The translations under genes and the position numbers were made by a program. Shown here in pieces: positions 11,513 to 23,800 of a stretch of DNA of 64,000 bases. The notes beneath the pieces were generated by a model that had not been told where the DNA came from, made no database searches, and saw nothing but the letters and a program-made list of their open reading frames with translations. This DNA comes from Antedon mediterranea (lineage: Eukaryota; Echinodermata; Crinoidea; Comatulida; Antedonidae): the NCBI RefSeq assembly GCF_964355755.1, contig NC_092680.1, positions 20,933,001 to 20,997,000 on the forward strand, read 5' to 3'. Numbering within the stretch: position 1 is the stretch's first letter; every line of letters begins with the position of its first letter.

Positions 11513-14500
11513 GCTAGCGGCGAGTGATTAGGCTCTCCAAACAATCATCTGTAAAAGAATTGTAGGAGATACAAATGTAAAATCTAGGCAACCATGCTCT
11601 GTCTATGAATCAACTAATGAACCATTAAATTAAAAAAAAAACAGTCTTGAAGACTCGTCGTAAGCAAGCCACTTCGTTTAAAAAATAAATAGGCCTACTA
11701 TAATGTTATGCAAAACTGGGGCTTGTTCACCCACCGTTTGCTTCGTTAGTTTCTCCAGTTATTAATATTATATGTATAGGCCTAGGTATATTTCATAATA
11801 GCGCCTAGGCTAGGATAATAAAATATTTCAGACAATAGGTCGATCCTAGGATAACATACATAATTCAATATATCGATTTGTTGACGCAAACAGCGCACAG
11901 CAGCAATACTTAAATACCGTATCAATTCTTAAAGCCTGTCTTAAGATATTGACGTTTTTGCTTTTGTAATTCCCAACATACTGTGTAACTGTGTAGCCTT
12001 GGCTAATACATTTTTGTTTGTTAATTATTTCGAATAGGCATATTCCACTTCATATACATATTATAGACCTAGGCTATGCCTGGCTGCCAATTTTTAGTGA
12101 CATTATGACGAATAATGTTAATCATGATTGTTTAGTGGGTCGTCTAAGCCCTTGGCTAATATCATGCATTATTAAAAAAAAAATTTAAACGGTGCTCTCA
12201 TAAAAAGACTAGGCATACAGGCCCTTTTCGAAAATAATAAATACAATGAAAAAAAATACCTTAAATGTTTATTGGGTGCATGAGAAGACAAATATTTTAG
12301 CTTAGGCCTGCATTTATTCTGTATTCTGAAACACGCAATGTTTGTGCGCGTATCGCGTTGGCATTCTACGGCGCTTTGATTAAAAACTAAAGAAAATAGA
12401 TTAAAATCTTCTTAAGTCTGCTTATAATCATACATGATAAGAAACAGACAACTTCAACTAAATGCCATTTAATGTTGGTTTCCGTTTTTGAAAAGGTCGG
12501 TGTGAGGTCGAACCAGTTTATAATTTCTTGGACTACGATTTGTATTCAGTCAATATAACATTAATTATACATATTTTCAAAAGGCCTAAAGTAGAGATAT
12601 TTTATTTTTGTGAAAGTAGAGTAACACACTATCTGCAGGAATTTTATTGTTGCTGCTTGATAATAAAAAAACACCCCGTTATTTGTACTTTATCAACACT
12701 ACTGTATGTATTACAAGACAAGTAGCTATATAGACCTACTTATACTTACTCTGTATGACAGTGTTATGGTTTTTAAAAATTATGAGTAGGTCTACTTACC
12801 TAGAAATGTTGATACAGTTACTGAATTGAAAATAATTTATTCAAAATCCAGGACAAAAGGAACTCATGAACCTCTTTTTTCTTTGCACATTGTCTGCATT
12901 AAATGGTTATTGTTTTCAGAAAAAAATATAATGTGAGACCAATAAAAGGAGGAAATAATTATTATCGATATAATTTCTTCGCGGTGGTTGCCATCCATTT
13001 AGCCTCTTCCATTTTGTCGTCAGGTAGAGAAATGATAATTAATTCATTTTCAGAATTGTAATTTAAACTGGAGTAGGCCTACATTTAAGATCAATTTTCT
13101 TGTGGATTTTACAAAGGCTTTTAAAAGTGTTTTTATTATACATTTATTTTTATCTTCTTAAATTTCATATTTCAAACTTCATAGTTAAGGGTCTTCAAGA
13201 TTTTGCTTTTTTTTTATTTTGTTATTTATTTGTATTTTTATAAGAATTCGAATAAAGTCAATAAATCAATCACCTACTATTATTTTGACTAATTATTATT
13301 TTCATTATCATTGCTCAAAATTCAGTTTGCGATAATATTATGAGAATATAATAAATAAAATGAGAGGTGGTTGATTTTCATTATGAATGCGTATTATTAA
13401 TAAGATTCTACACTAAACCGTACTATCGTTGATGCCTAATAAGCATAATCAAAATCATAGTCAACCATTTTAGGAAATCTTTCGGCCTGGACACAATCAT
13501 GAAAAAATAATGTCACTATTCAGGAATACGAATTATCCTATTTCCTGTCTCTAGCTGGCTCATACATTTCTACCTCATATTGTTGGGGACTCTTTCCATT
13601 GAAACGAACGCAGGAAATGTTTTAAACAGCCAATCCCGGCCCCTTAGTATATATATAGTATAACTATGTTCAGAGGGACACCCTTAGTTGACACGTTGAT
13701 TTTCGAAAAATTCTACATTTTAATTTTCGAAGAGTATAAGCTAATATAAATAATTAAGCAAACCTACCTTCGATCTACTCTCCTTAGCGTTTATGGCTGT
13801 TGTACATGTGCCTAATAACTAGACACACTTACAGTTGTAGTAGGCCTATATAACGATCACAAATCCGTCAGAATCCCGGACAATCCCAACATATTATGAC
13901 TAAACCAGACGAATTCTTTAAGCTATATTTAAACTTTGTATAACTTTTGATTCACAAAAACAAATATTCCTGAGCCAGGAAATTAAATCACAGTCTGACT
14001 TAACCGCTAAATAAGTCAACCTATTGGAAACACGCGGCGTGACAAATAGCCGCTGCGGAGGAAACCAAGACTTTATTATTATTTAGTCAGTACATTTTTT
14101 ATTATTTAGTCAGTCTCAAACAATTACCTTGTATTTCTTCTCGCATTGCATTAATAGTCAAGGCCGTAGCGAAAGGTTAAAAACAGACGAGGAAAATATG
14201 CAAATATAATTATTAATATAAAATATGGAGAGAATTGGGGGGTGGGTGGTGAAAATTTAAAATTTCAGACGATCGAGGCGATCAAGCGCCGGCTACGGCC
14301 GCCGGCTACGGCCGCCCTGATAAAGGAAATTTTAAATTATAAATTGTTTTTATTTATTATAAACTATACTATAAATTATATAGGGGTGGGGGGGGGGGGG
14401 GGGGCTTCTACTCATTTTATTCGCTCATCTGGCTGGTATAATTCTGGGGAATTATTTTGCCCCCAAATTCCACAATTTACCTAACGGATGTCACTTACAT

Positions 14501-15098
14501 TTGATTTACTGGTTCCTGTGACAACACACTGGACCTAATACAGCGATGTCATATGAGTGGTAGCCCCCAAAAGGCCAACATTTAGTTTATTATTAAGCTT
14601 TAGTAGTATTTAGCATTGTACAGTATCAGTAGAAATAAATATATACTCTGAATAAACTTGGAAGCTTAACCTATTTGTGTTGTGTGTAAATAGGAATAAC
14701 AAACCGTCGATTTGGTAACAATGTTAATGGTACACACCAAATTGGATGTAGGAGGTTAACATCACCATGGTATATTATAAACAACATGATGTTTCAGTAA
14801 TGTATCAACAGACCACTGATGAACCTCTGATAACAAACGTCACTTTACGTTTCCGGTTTATTATCTTGAATTCAATTTCAAAGACATAGACATCGCTTTA
14901 TTCATCCATAAATTTGGAAATTACAATTTCTTGGTAATACAGAGTAAAATTAATCAATATCATAATTATAAAATATAACAATATTATCAGTACGTCGTCA
15001 TTGTTGGATTGTTCACTCATGCATGCATCCATGGTACCATAGCTTATTAATAATTAGTTCTTCACTCTATACTCTCCTTCTTGATTCTCTCTTCTTTT
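11513..15098. other. intergenic region upstream of SLC44A
   Basis: AT-rich DNA between the divergent SLC44A (minus) and RMC1 (plus) genes. It should hold the SLC44A promoter and 5'UTR next to 11513, but no TATA box convinces me. Visible oddities are scattered AGGCCTA words, a GGCTACGGCCGCC direct duplication at about 14289-14314, and a G run (14388-14404, with four more Gs at 14383-14386). No gene is recognised. Confidence 0.5.
14383..14404 (+). repeat. G-rich homopolymer run
   Basis: Four Gs, one T, then seventeen consecutive Gs. It could form a G-quadruplex but may also vary in length in the assembly. Nothing nearby suggests a promoter role. Confidence 0.85.
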
Positions 15099-15099
15099 A

Positions 15100-15238
15100 G
15101 CTTGGTTGTCAATGGCGACGCAACGCAAGCACGTAACGCAACTTAAGCAATGGATTACAGACAATATCTATTTTCATTGGTCAACTCCCTTGCGTTGCGC
15201 GTACGTCCTTGCGTTGCGTTTCTAGTGGGGAGACCTTA
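15100..15238. mobile_element. foldback element family C (copy 1)
   Basis: Diverged copy with GACGCAACGCAAGCACGTAA on the left and CCTTGCGTTGCGTTTCTAGT on the right, which are inverted relatives. Better-preserved copies or parts lie at 27564-27664, 34497-34716, 30238-30292 and 45470-45616. Typical outer end is GTGGTTCCCACTAG. No open frame. Confidence 0.6.
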
Positions 15239-15780
15239 TTTACACCTATTTTACTCAATGGATTTATATTATACAATTTTTTTTTTTTATCAAAATCATT
15301 TTTAATTTCCTGTATTGAGGGATCTGACCTGAGAAATTTAGTTATCATAATTGTAGGCCTGCTGCTGCAGGCTGCAGCTGCAATGAGGTTCCTAGTCTCC
15401 ATGATAATATTTAGTAACTACAATTTTAACTCACCTTTTTGTAAAATTAAAGTTGATCAACTTGAGTTGTACGTACCATCACCAGTTCCGAACACAAAAT
15501 GAGCCTAAGACGATCTGGTAATGTTTTTATGATAGTCCATAAATTGATATCTAAAAATAGGTCTAAGCTTTCGCTCCAGGGGGTCCTGCTCGGATGATAC
15601 ATGAAAAACAATACATTTTAATGAGTGTGGAAGCATACAACGTATGTAGTGTTGCTATAACAGCCTATTGTTCACTGACACCGTCACGCACTGTAAAATA
15701 AGCAACAGTTGTCTTGCGGCTAAACAAAATAATATCTGTCATAAGTCTAACTGTTTTGTCCCACTATTCGTAGAATCAGT

Positions 15781-16376
15781 ATGATGTGGGCTCCTAAAAC
15801 AGTATTTGGTGATAAGGCGCTGGAGTATGTTGATAATTTTACGTACTTAAGGCCATATTTTAACTTCGAATCTAAGATGAAACAGACATAAAACGCCAAT
15901 ATAGATCTCTATGTATTAGAGGTAATGTTTTATGTAGGACATTTTCATACTGCTCCAAATCAATCAAATGTTTTTTGTTCAGATCATTGTTTTAACATGT
16001 ACTGTTCTCCTTTATGGTCTAATCATTTTTAAAAAGATATCAACCGACTTAAAGTTTGTTATAATAATGCTTTCCTGAGGTTGTTGGGACATCCCAGATT
16101 TGTTAGTGCGAGGAATTTGTTTGTGGAAAATAATATTCCATCATTTTATGAATATTTGAGGATTTCGACTTACCAATTTCTTACAAGAATAATGAAAAGC
16201 GAAAACAGAATGTTAATTTGTATATATAAATATTTGTTGATGGATTCAAACATGTACTACAAATGGAGAGAGGCATTTATACCAATAGATAAAAGTTTTG
16301 GTCCTCTCTCCTTTATCTTTTTCTTTGTAATGTATTATACCATAATGGACAATTGTCTGAAATAAAAGTTGAATTG
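15781..16376 (+). pseudogene. degenerate 3' end of a non-LTR retrotransposon (reverse-transcriptase ORF)
   Basis: Conceptual pieces read like the C-terminal part of a LINE polymerase ORF: GDKALEYVDNFTYLR near 15810-15850, then YNNAFLRLLGHPRFVSARN at about 16058-16114, followed by LFVENNIPSFYEYLRIST. The frame is broken by several stops and shifts before 16081. The piece ends with a short 3' non-coding segment and a TTGAATTGAATTGAA tail (about 16366-16382), as in CR1/L2-like elements. Clade is not determined and the copy is dead. It lies in the RMC1 upstream region. Confidence 0.7.
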
Positions 16377-16486
16377 AATTGAAATTATACGTTTTATTAT
16401 TATGCTCCGCCTCACTTCCAAAATCCATAGATTAAAATATGCAGTACTCTATTGTTGACCACTAGACTATTATTTTGTTTTGGTTG

Positions 16487-17010
16487 TATAGTCTGCCAAT
16501 GCGTGACGTTTTTATAGTCTGCCAATGCGTGACGTTTTTATAGTCTGCCAATGCGTGACGTTTGTATAGTCTGCCAATGCGTGACGTTTTTATAGTCTGC
16601 CAATGCGTGACGTTTGTATAGTCTGCCAATGCGTGACATTTGTATAGTCTGCCAATGCGTGACGTTTGTATAGTCTGCCAATGCGTGACGTTTGTATAGT
16701 CTGCCAATGCGTGACGTTTTTATAGTCTGCCAATGCGTGACGTTTGTATAGTCTGCCAATGCGTGACATTTGTATAGTCTGCCAATGCGTGGCGTTTTTA
16801 TAGTCTGCCAATGCGTGACGTTTGTATATTCTACCAATGCGTGACGTTTTTATAGTCTGCGCCAATGCGTGACGTTTGAATAGTCTGCCAATGCGTGACG
16901 TTTTTATAGTCTGCCAATGCGTGACGTTTTTATAGTCTGCCAATGCGTGACGTTTTTATAGTCTGCCAATGCGTGACGTTTTTATAGTCTGCCAATGCGT
17001 GACGTTTTTA
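16487..17010 (+). repeat. 26-bp minisatellite, about 20 copies
   Basis: Unit TATAGTCTGCCAATGCGTGA followed by CGTTTT or CGTTTG, nearly perfect over 524 bp. A few copies have single substitutions (TGACATTT, TGGCGTTT) and one has a 2-bp insertion (near 16859). Because 26 is not a multiple of 3, the repetitive open frames through it are artefacts. Every regular copy contains TGACGTTT, close to a CREB/ATF half-site. It lies about 0.8-1.3 kb upstream of the RMC1 start. Confidence 0.95.
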
Positions 17011-17440
17011 TTGCTTACAATTTTGATTTTGTTTTGTTACTACACAGGCTTGTTTATAAAGATGATACTAAACGGTTAACTACATTTTTGAACAGAAATC
17101 AAAGGTAATTATAACAGTTTTCATCCTAGAAATTATGAAATAACAATCCATTCTAAACCGCTGTTGGTTTCGATTGAATAAAATAAAAATAAAAATAAAA
17201 TTACACAATGCTCAGCAATTTGAATATAATCATTACGATACACTGCGATGTTATTGTGCTCATTGAATGACGTCACTTGATGGGAAGTTGATCGTTGTAT
17301 TTTATTTTGTGTTGTTTATATTCATTTTATAATTATTGATTGTTTCACCGTATTTTGAGAGCTGAGATTGATTCTATCTAGTGTATAAACTCGTATAAAA
17401 TAAATAAAAGGACCGAACGTCTAGTAAGTATGCCTGAAAT

Positions 17441-17629
17441 ATGGAAAATAAAGCGGCATGCAGATATTGTCAGAATATTTTGTTTAATTCAGAGGATAGA
17501 CACACATCGAAAAGAAAATTATATTATGAGTGTGAAAAACTGGCTTTGCGGTTTACAAAACAAAAAGTACACCGTCGTCCGGTAGATATAAATGTTTACA
17601 TGTGGCGTAACAGCATTCTTAAAAAGTAA
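17441..17629 (+). CDS. possible small open frame upstream of RMC1 (doubtful)
   Basis: A 62-codon frame starting MENKAACRYCQNILF, rich in Lys and Arg, with one CxxC pair and little else. It ends about 190 bp before the RMC1 start, within what should be the RMC1 promoter or 5'UTR. The residue mix is less AT-biased-looking than other chance frames here. It could be a zinc-binding exon, an upstream ORF or noise. I do not recognise a family and see no conserved splice context. Confidence 0.2.
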   Translation: MENKAACRYCQNILFNSEDRHTSKRKLYYECEKLALRFTKQKVHRRPVDINVYMWRNSILKK

Positions 17630-17818
17630 TGCTATCAAGGTACTGTCTGACGTATAGGTGGCGCTATCTACTGTTATGATATGGATGAATGCTTCTGAAT
17701 CTGCTGTGGCCTCCTGTGAGAACCGAACGTCAGAAGCGGCTCAGTCAGGCGGTGATTTGACGTTTGCACTCTTGCTTGCACTCTAGCCTAGCCCTAGGTC
17801 TAGCGATTTATTTTCAAA

Positions 17819-20800
17819 ATGGCAGAGGAAGAGAATTTCTACATACAACTGTCACCAAAACCTACAAGATTTGAACCAGTCACAAAAGTGTCAAATGTAT
17901 TTTTTGATGAAGCTAAACGCCAGGTAAGAAGAAATGTATACACGGCACGGCGGCACGGGACGTCACGTCTTTTTCAGTGTAGCCAGCCAGGCTAGGCTAG
18001 CCTAGTGGGCCTGGCCCTAGGCTAGCTAGCTAGTAGGCTATAGTTTTAGTAGTAGTAAGTAGAGAGTAGGCTGGCGCCCAAACTGGGACCTGTCCTGTGG
18101 ATGATGGGACCCTACCATCTAATAAATAAGTAAACCAAGGCTAGTTTAATAATAGTTTACCAAGGACCTTGGGTGGATTGCTATAAAACAGTCTTAACTG
18201 ATGGTCTTAACTCCCCGATTAAAGCCGGCTTTATCAGATAGACGGTCTTATTAATAAAGCCACTCCTGATAGACCATTGCTATAAAACAGTCTTGGATAA
18301 GACCGCGTAAAGTAACAAATTGAGGGCGTACTTTGCGCGTAGAATACCAAATAAGGTAATGTTCGTCACGCTTGTTCAATTCACAATCATAACAGTACGT
18401 ACATTTCTACGCGAGAAAATCCATTCTAGGCCTAGGCCTATATAAGAATAAAATCACCGTTATTATTTGATTTAACACTTAAAACTCGTTTAATTGGTTG
18501 TAAAAGCAACAAAAAGAGAGGTTTAAGACTGTTTTAAGACTCCTTCGAGTAGGCTTTAATTTTAAAGACCGTTTACAGGTCAGACCGCGGTATAGCAATG
18601 GTCTATAAATAAAGACTACTTGCTACGTCACGAATTATAGCCGGCTAAGCGCTAAGACCGTTTATAGACCGCTTATAGCAATCCGCCCCTTGACATTTTT
18701 AGTAGCGACCTCTATGGTTTGATGTATTTTTCTAAAATATTATAGCGCCCTCTATTATCTGGACATGATTTTGTAAAAGTTGGTCTGACACAACATACAT
18801 AGGCTTAGTTACTAGACGATAGGTTCAGTGGGCAAACCAAGGCCTATCATAATATTATTGATAAACTAATAATATAATGCAACCTAATATTATTGATAAA
18901 TTAATAATACTATTATTAGTTTTTGTATACGAACATTTTGTCTGAATAACCCAACAATCAATGTTTTTTTAGGTGTTTGCGGTGCGTTCAGGTGGAGCCA
19001 CAGGAGTAGTTGTCAAAGGTCCAGATGATAAAACCAGCACAAGTTTTAGGTACGGTACTGTAATTCACTTTTTTTTTCTTTTGACCATTTTGTTTCAAAC
19101 ATTGTGTCACTGCTAGGAAAAAATTGGCTCGTTCTTAGTTTTTTCTTGTTAGCTTTCCTTTGAATATTGTTGTTTTTTAACGGCCAATACAGTAGGTTTA
19201 ATTTTATGGTAACTATATTTATTATTGGTGATTTTTTAAACCAATTTCAGAATGGAAGACAAAGGAACCGTGCTGTCAATTAAGTTTTCACCAGATATGA
19301 ATATTCTAGCAGTTCAAAGGTCACCCAGGACTGTGGTAAGAAGTAGAATAACATTGAATTTAAAGCTCTGTCTACACTATCAAACTAGTTTGATAAGGAA
19401 AAGTGTGATGTGCCTAAATAATGTTATTGATATGCCCAGATATTATAGTGATATGACATCATCATCACATCCATATGTGAGCAAATTTTTTTGTCACATA
19501 AAGTTTGATAGTGTAGAAAGGGTTTAAAACTGTTCTAAAATTCAACTCTTCTCTGCTATATATCCAGTATGCTATATATCTGCTACATATCCAGTATGCT
19601 ATATATCTGCTATATATCCAGTAATGTTGTTCAGAATGATATAGCATAACATTGTCTGTAATTGTTGTTTACTAATTGACATCTATTACATAACATCCAA
19701 ATAAATAATCATTAATAAAATATATTTACTTTCATCAACAGGAATTTATAAATTATGTTGATTCCAAAGTGGACAATGTTGAATATTCTCAAAGTTGTAA
19801 GGTAAAGTTTTTTTTTATTTTATTGTTAATTTTTCTAGCAAAGCAGACAATGGAGGCTGGTGTGAAAATAACATATTTATGTATATTTATCAATTCTGTA
19901 ATAAGTGTATAAAGTAAAATAAAGAGTATATGTTTACTTATTTTGTATACTTTAAAGATGTATTGTCCCCCTAAAAAATTAATTCTTACAATTTTTTTTT
20001 AATATGCCATTTTAATGTCACCAAATAGTTATCCACTTTGACCAAAAATTGGAAAGAAAAAAAAAACATTTACCTAAAAAAATGGAATTTAAAGCAAAAC
20101 ATTGTCCAATTGGCTGCCAGCCGATGGGTTTTTGGTTGAATTCAGCCATTTATTTTGTAATTTTATAAGTGAAAACATAAATTTTTTCCATTTTTTTTTC
20201 TACAGAAATGATTAACTTTATTAAAGCTACAAAATAATCTATTCAAAGGCTGATTTTATTAATCTTTATTTTTCATGTTTTTGGGGGGAAAATACATCTT
20301 AATGTTATAATATATATATATATGTAGTGTATATTAATATTAGTATTAATAATAATATTTTAGACAGTATACATTGCATACAGTATAACTGAAAGTATTT
20401 CTAACAATATAGTACTATTTTAAATGTATAAGTATTGGTCTTTTACTATGTTCTTATAGGGTAAAAATACAAGAATTATTGGTTACAACTGGACTAATGA
20501 AAATGAAATTGTTTTTATCACGGACCATGGGATAGAACTTTACCAGGTAGATTTTATACTTTTAAAGCATACTGTAATTTTGATAATTTTACTAAATTAA
20601 TGAACACAATTTGTTATTATATTAATGTGTCTATTTTATAATGTTTTATTTGTGTTGTTTAAAAAAAAAATATCTGCATTAAGGATAAAAAGTAACCTGA
20701 ACCTAGAATCACACTGCTGACAGCAGGTGCCCTACCAATATACCATTGTTATTTTGATGGTATAATGTATGTATCAATTTGCTGTGTACTTGATAGGTGT

Positions 20801-23800
20801 ACCCTGAGAAGAAGAGTCTTAAGTCGCTGAAAAGTTTTAGTTTATCTGTAAATTGGTTTGTTTATTTGGTAAGTACTTTTTTTTATTGTTTGGTTTTCAT
20901 TATCATTACATTTGTAATATTGTTGTTGTAAATTGTTTAGTTAGCATTGTAATTTGGTTTTAGTAAATTGTTCATGTAGAACGCACCTTCATATCAAAGT
21001 GTGCCACTGTTACAAAAGTGTATGTTCAAATAATTATTATTCTTGTTTCTAAACCAACATATACATGAATATTGGAGCCTGTCCAACAAAGTATAGAGCA
21101 TAGATGATATCTTTTATATAAAGTTTAATATTATTTATTAAACTATTTTTTTACAGGCAGAAAGCAGTCTTCTGCTGTTATCATCTTCTCCTCTTGGTAA
21201 CATCTTTAATCCATTTCTATTCAAGGTTTGTTGCTAAAGAGTAGTTTACAGTATGGTAATCCTGAAAAAAAAAGATGAAATCATAGATTTTGCATTTTAG
21301 CCTTTATTAGAAAATTTTTGAGAATTTTTTCAGAGTTACGATACTTTAATTAGTGGCTATTTTAGTTTTTATTGCTATTATGTTTTATATTTTAATTTTC
21401 ATTTTTAAATATACTAATGTTTGTCCAGTCTAAAACTTTTGTTTAGTATGTTAATTTATTTCATACGTTGTGTTTTTACAGCAAGGTGCAAACATAGTAA
21501 AGTTGCCCAAGTTTGAAGTGGATCTTCCAGTTATAACCAAGCCACCCAAATTATCATTATTAGAGAGAGACGTTTCTATAGGCAATATGTAAGTGATTAT
21601 ATATCATATCTAAGGCTCTGTCCACACTATCAAACTTTATGTGACAAAAAAAATGTGATTTTAGTTTTATTTATTTATTTTTATTTATTCAAATTTCTGC
21701 CATACACAATACAAAGAAGACAAAACAAGTATAAAAGGCAAGAAAAGACCAAACAGGTGCCAAACACCTATGTGATGTGATCATATATGGACATGATGAT
21801 GTCATATCACTACCATATTTGGGCACATCACACTTTTTTTGCCAAACTAGTTTGATAGACAGAGCTTTACACAGTTTAAATCTAAGAAATGAAATTTACT
21901 GTTATTTATACAAGTTATAAATACAGATAGAATATAAAAACTTTAATTGTAATGCCGTTTACTTATATTTTAGTTATGGTATACTGTACATCATTGTACT
22001 GAGACATCAGCCACGAGGACCAGGCAACAAAGGAGCAGAGGTTGTCCTCTATCAATTACAAAAGTAAGTCTCTTTTTAATACTGAATATCAATCTTTATA
22101 TCGTTTTAGCTCTGTAATATAAATTTTCTCTGTATACAGTCCATGTTTGTTTTATCTAGATTTCAATACAATATCAAAATATTTTATATAATCTTTTAAC
22201 CTCTGTCTGTGTAATATCACTTAAATATTCATTGATAAATAGATAGATAGACATATATACTGTAACCTTCACCATATTGTTTATCATTGCAATAAAAGTG
22301 GGTTGCCCCCACAAAAAAGAAAAAAAAAAGTAAGTCTTTTAATACTTGATTTTATTTATTTGTTTTACCTGTACAGGCAAGGTTCAATTCAGATCCTTCA
22401 TCATTGTAATTGTTTAATGTATTTGTAATTTTCTAGGGAATCTCCCGCAAAGAAGACAGATGTTCTTCGGCTGGATATGAGTGGAAGGTTTGCTGTTAAT
22501 GTTGTTGTAAGTGTTCTTTTTATAATATTTATGTAGGTAAATCAAATTTGTCATTCATTTATTTATCTATTTTGGTCTGCGCATATGTATCGTTATTTTT
22601 TATTTATTTTTTTCTTTTTATAGGACAACTTAGTGGTTGTACACCACCAGGCATCAAAGGTAGGAGTTTTATTTTATGGTTACAAAATATTTTAATCCGA
22701 TATTAAAAAAACTTATTTGAGTTACATAAGAATAAAGTAACTTCAAATATGGAACAGGATATCATATTCAATGTTTGGATTGAAATATTATAATGATTAT
22801 TGTTGATTATTATACAGTAGTACCCCTATTAACAACCAAACAAAGTTTACCCTTAACAGGGGTTAGTCTTAGTGTTCAAACATATATTTCCTTTGTTTAT
22901 TTCATCGGAAAATGTCCCTTCTATTAAAGTGTCACAAAAGAGGGATTCTAATATATTAAATAGTGATTTATGAACATATTTTAGCAAATAATTGATGATA
23001 AATACTAAACATTATTCACTATTTAAATTTGCTTTTTAGACTTCATTGATCTTTGACATCAAACTGCCCACACCAGAATGTGATAATTATGTCAACTACC
23101 ATTACCCTGTGTTAGCCCCTCTACCAATCAAACCATTCACGTTACGTGTGGCTGGCGTTCCTACTGCTTCACTACCTGATGCTACTCAAGTCAACTGTGA
23201 ATTATGTATCCTTACAGTAGAACCTGTGTGGAGACTCCTTTAGCACTTGGACAAAGTGTCACAGAAATAGTGGTAGAATAGGGGTTGGTCGTAGTGTTAA
23301 ATTGTTAAATCATTCCTTTCACAGGAAAGTGTCCTTTTAGTAGGGTTGTCCCCTGAATAGTAGTGTCTACCCACTGTATCCCAACTTTTTTTCCCAACTC
23401 TGTTTTTTTTAAAATAGTACTGCAATCCAAATTTGCCTGCAAATATAAGTAGAACCCCTCCTCAGGCTCCTCTGGGTCAGTATTATTAAGGGGACCAAGA
23501 AACAAATGACCCCTCCTCAGGCTCCTCTGGGACAGTATTATTAAGGGGACCAAGAAACAAATGGCCCCTCCTCAGGCTCCTCTGGGTCAGTATTATTAAG
23601 GGGACCAAGAAACAAATGACCCCTCCTCAGGCTCCTCTGGGTCAGTATTATTAAGGGGACCAAGAAACAAATGACCCCTCCTCAGGCTCCTCTGGGACAG
23701 TATTATTAAGGGGACCAAGAAACAAATGACCCCTCCTCAGGCTCCTCTGGGACAGTATTATTAAGGGGACCAAGAAACAAATGGCCCCTCCTCAGGCTCC

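Noticed and set aside
16462-16943. Minus-strand repetitive frames encoding GRLYKRHALADYTNVTHWQT-like repeats
   Set aside because: They are translations of the 26-bp minisatellite; three frames overlap the same array, which is typical of an artefact.
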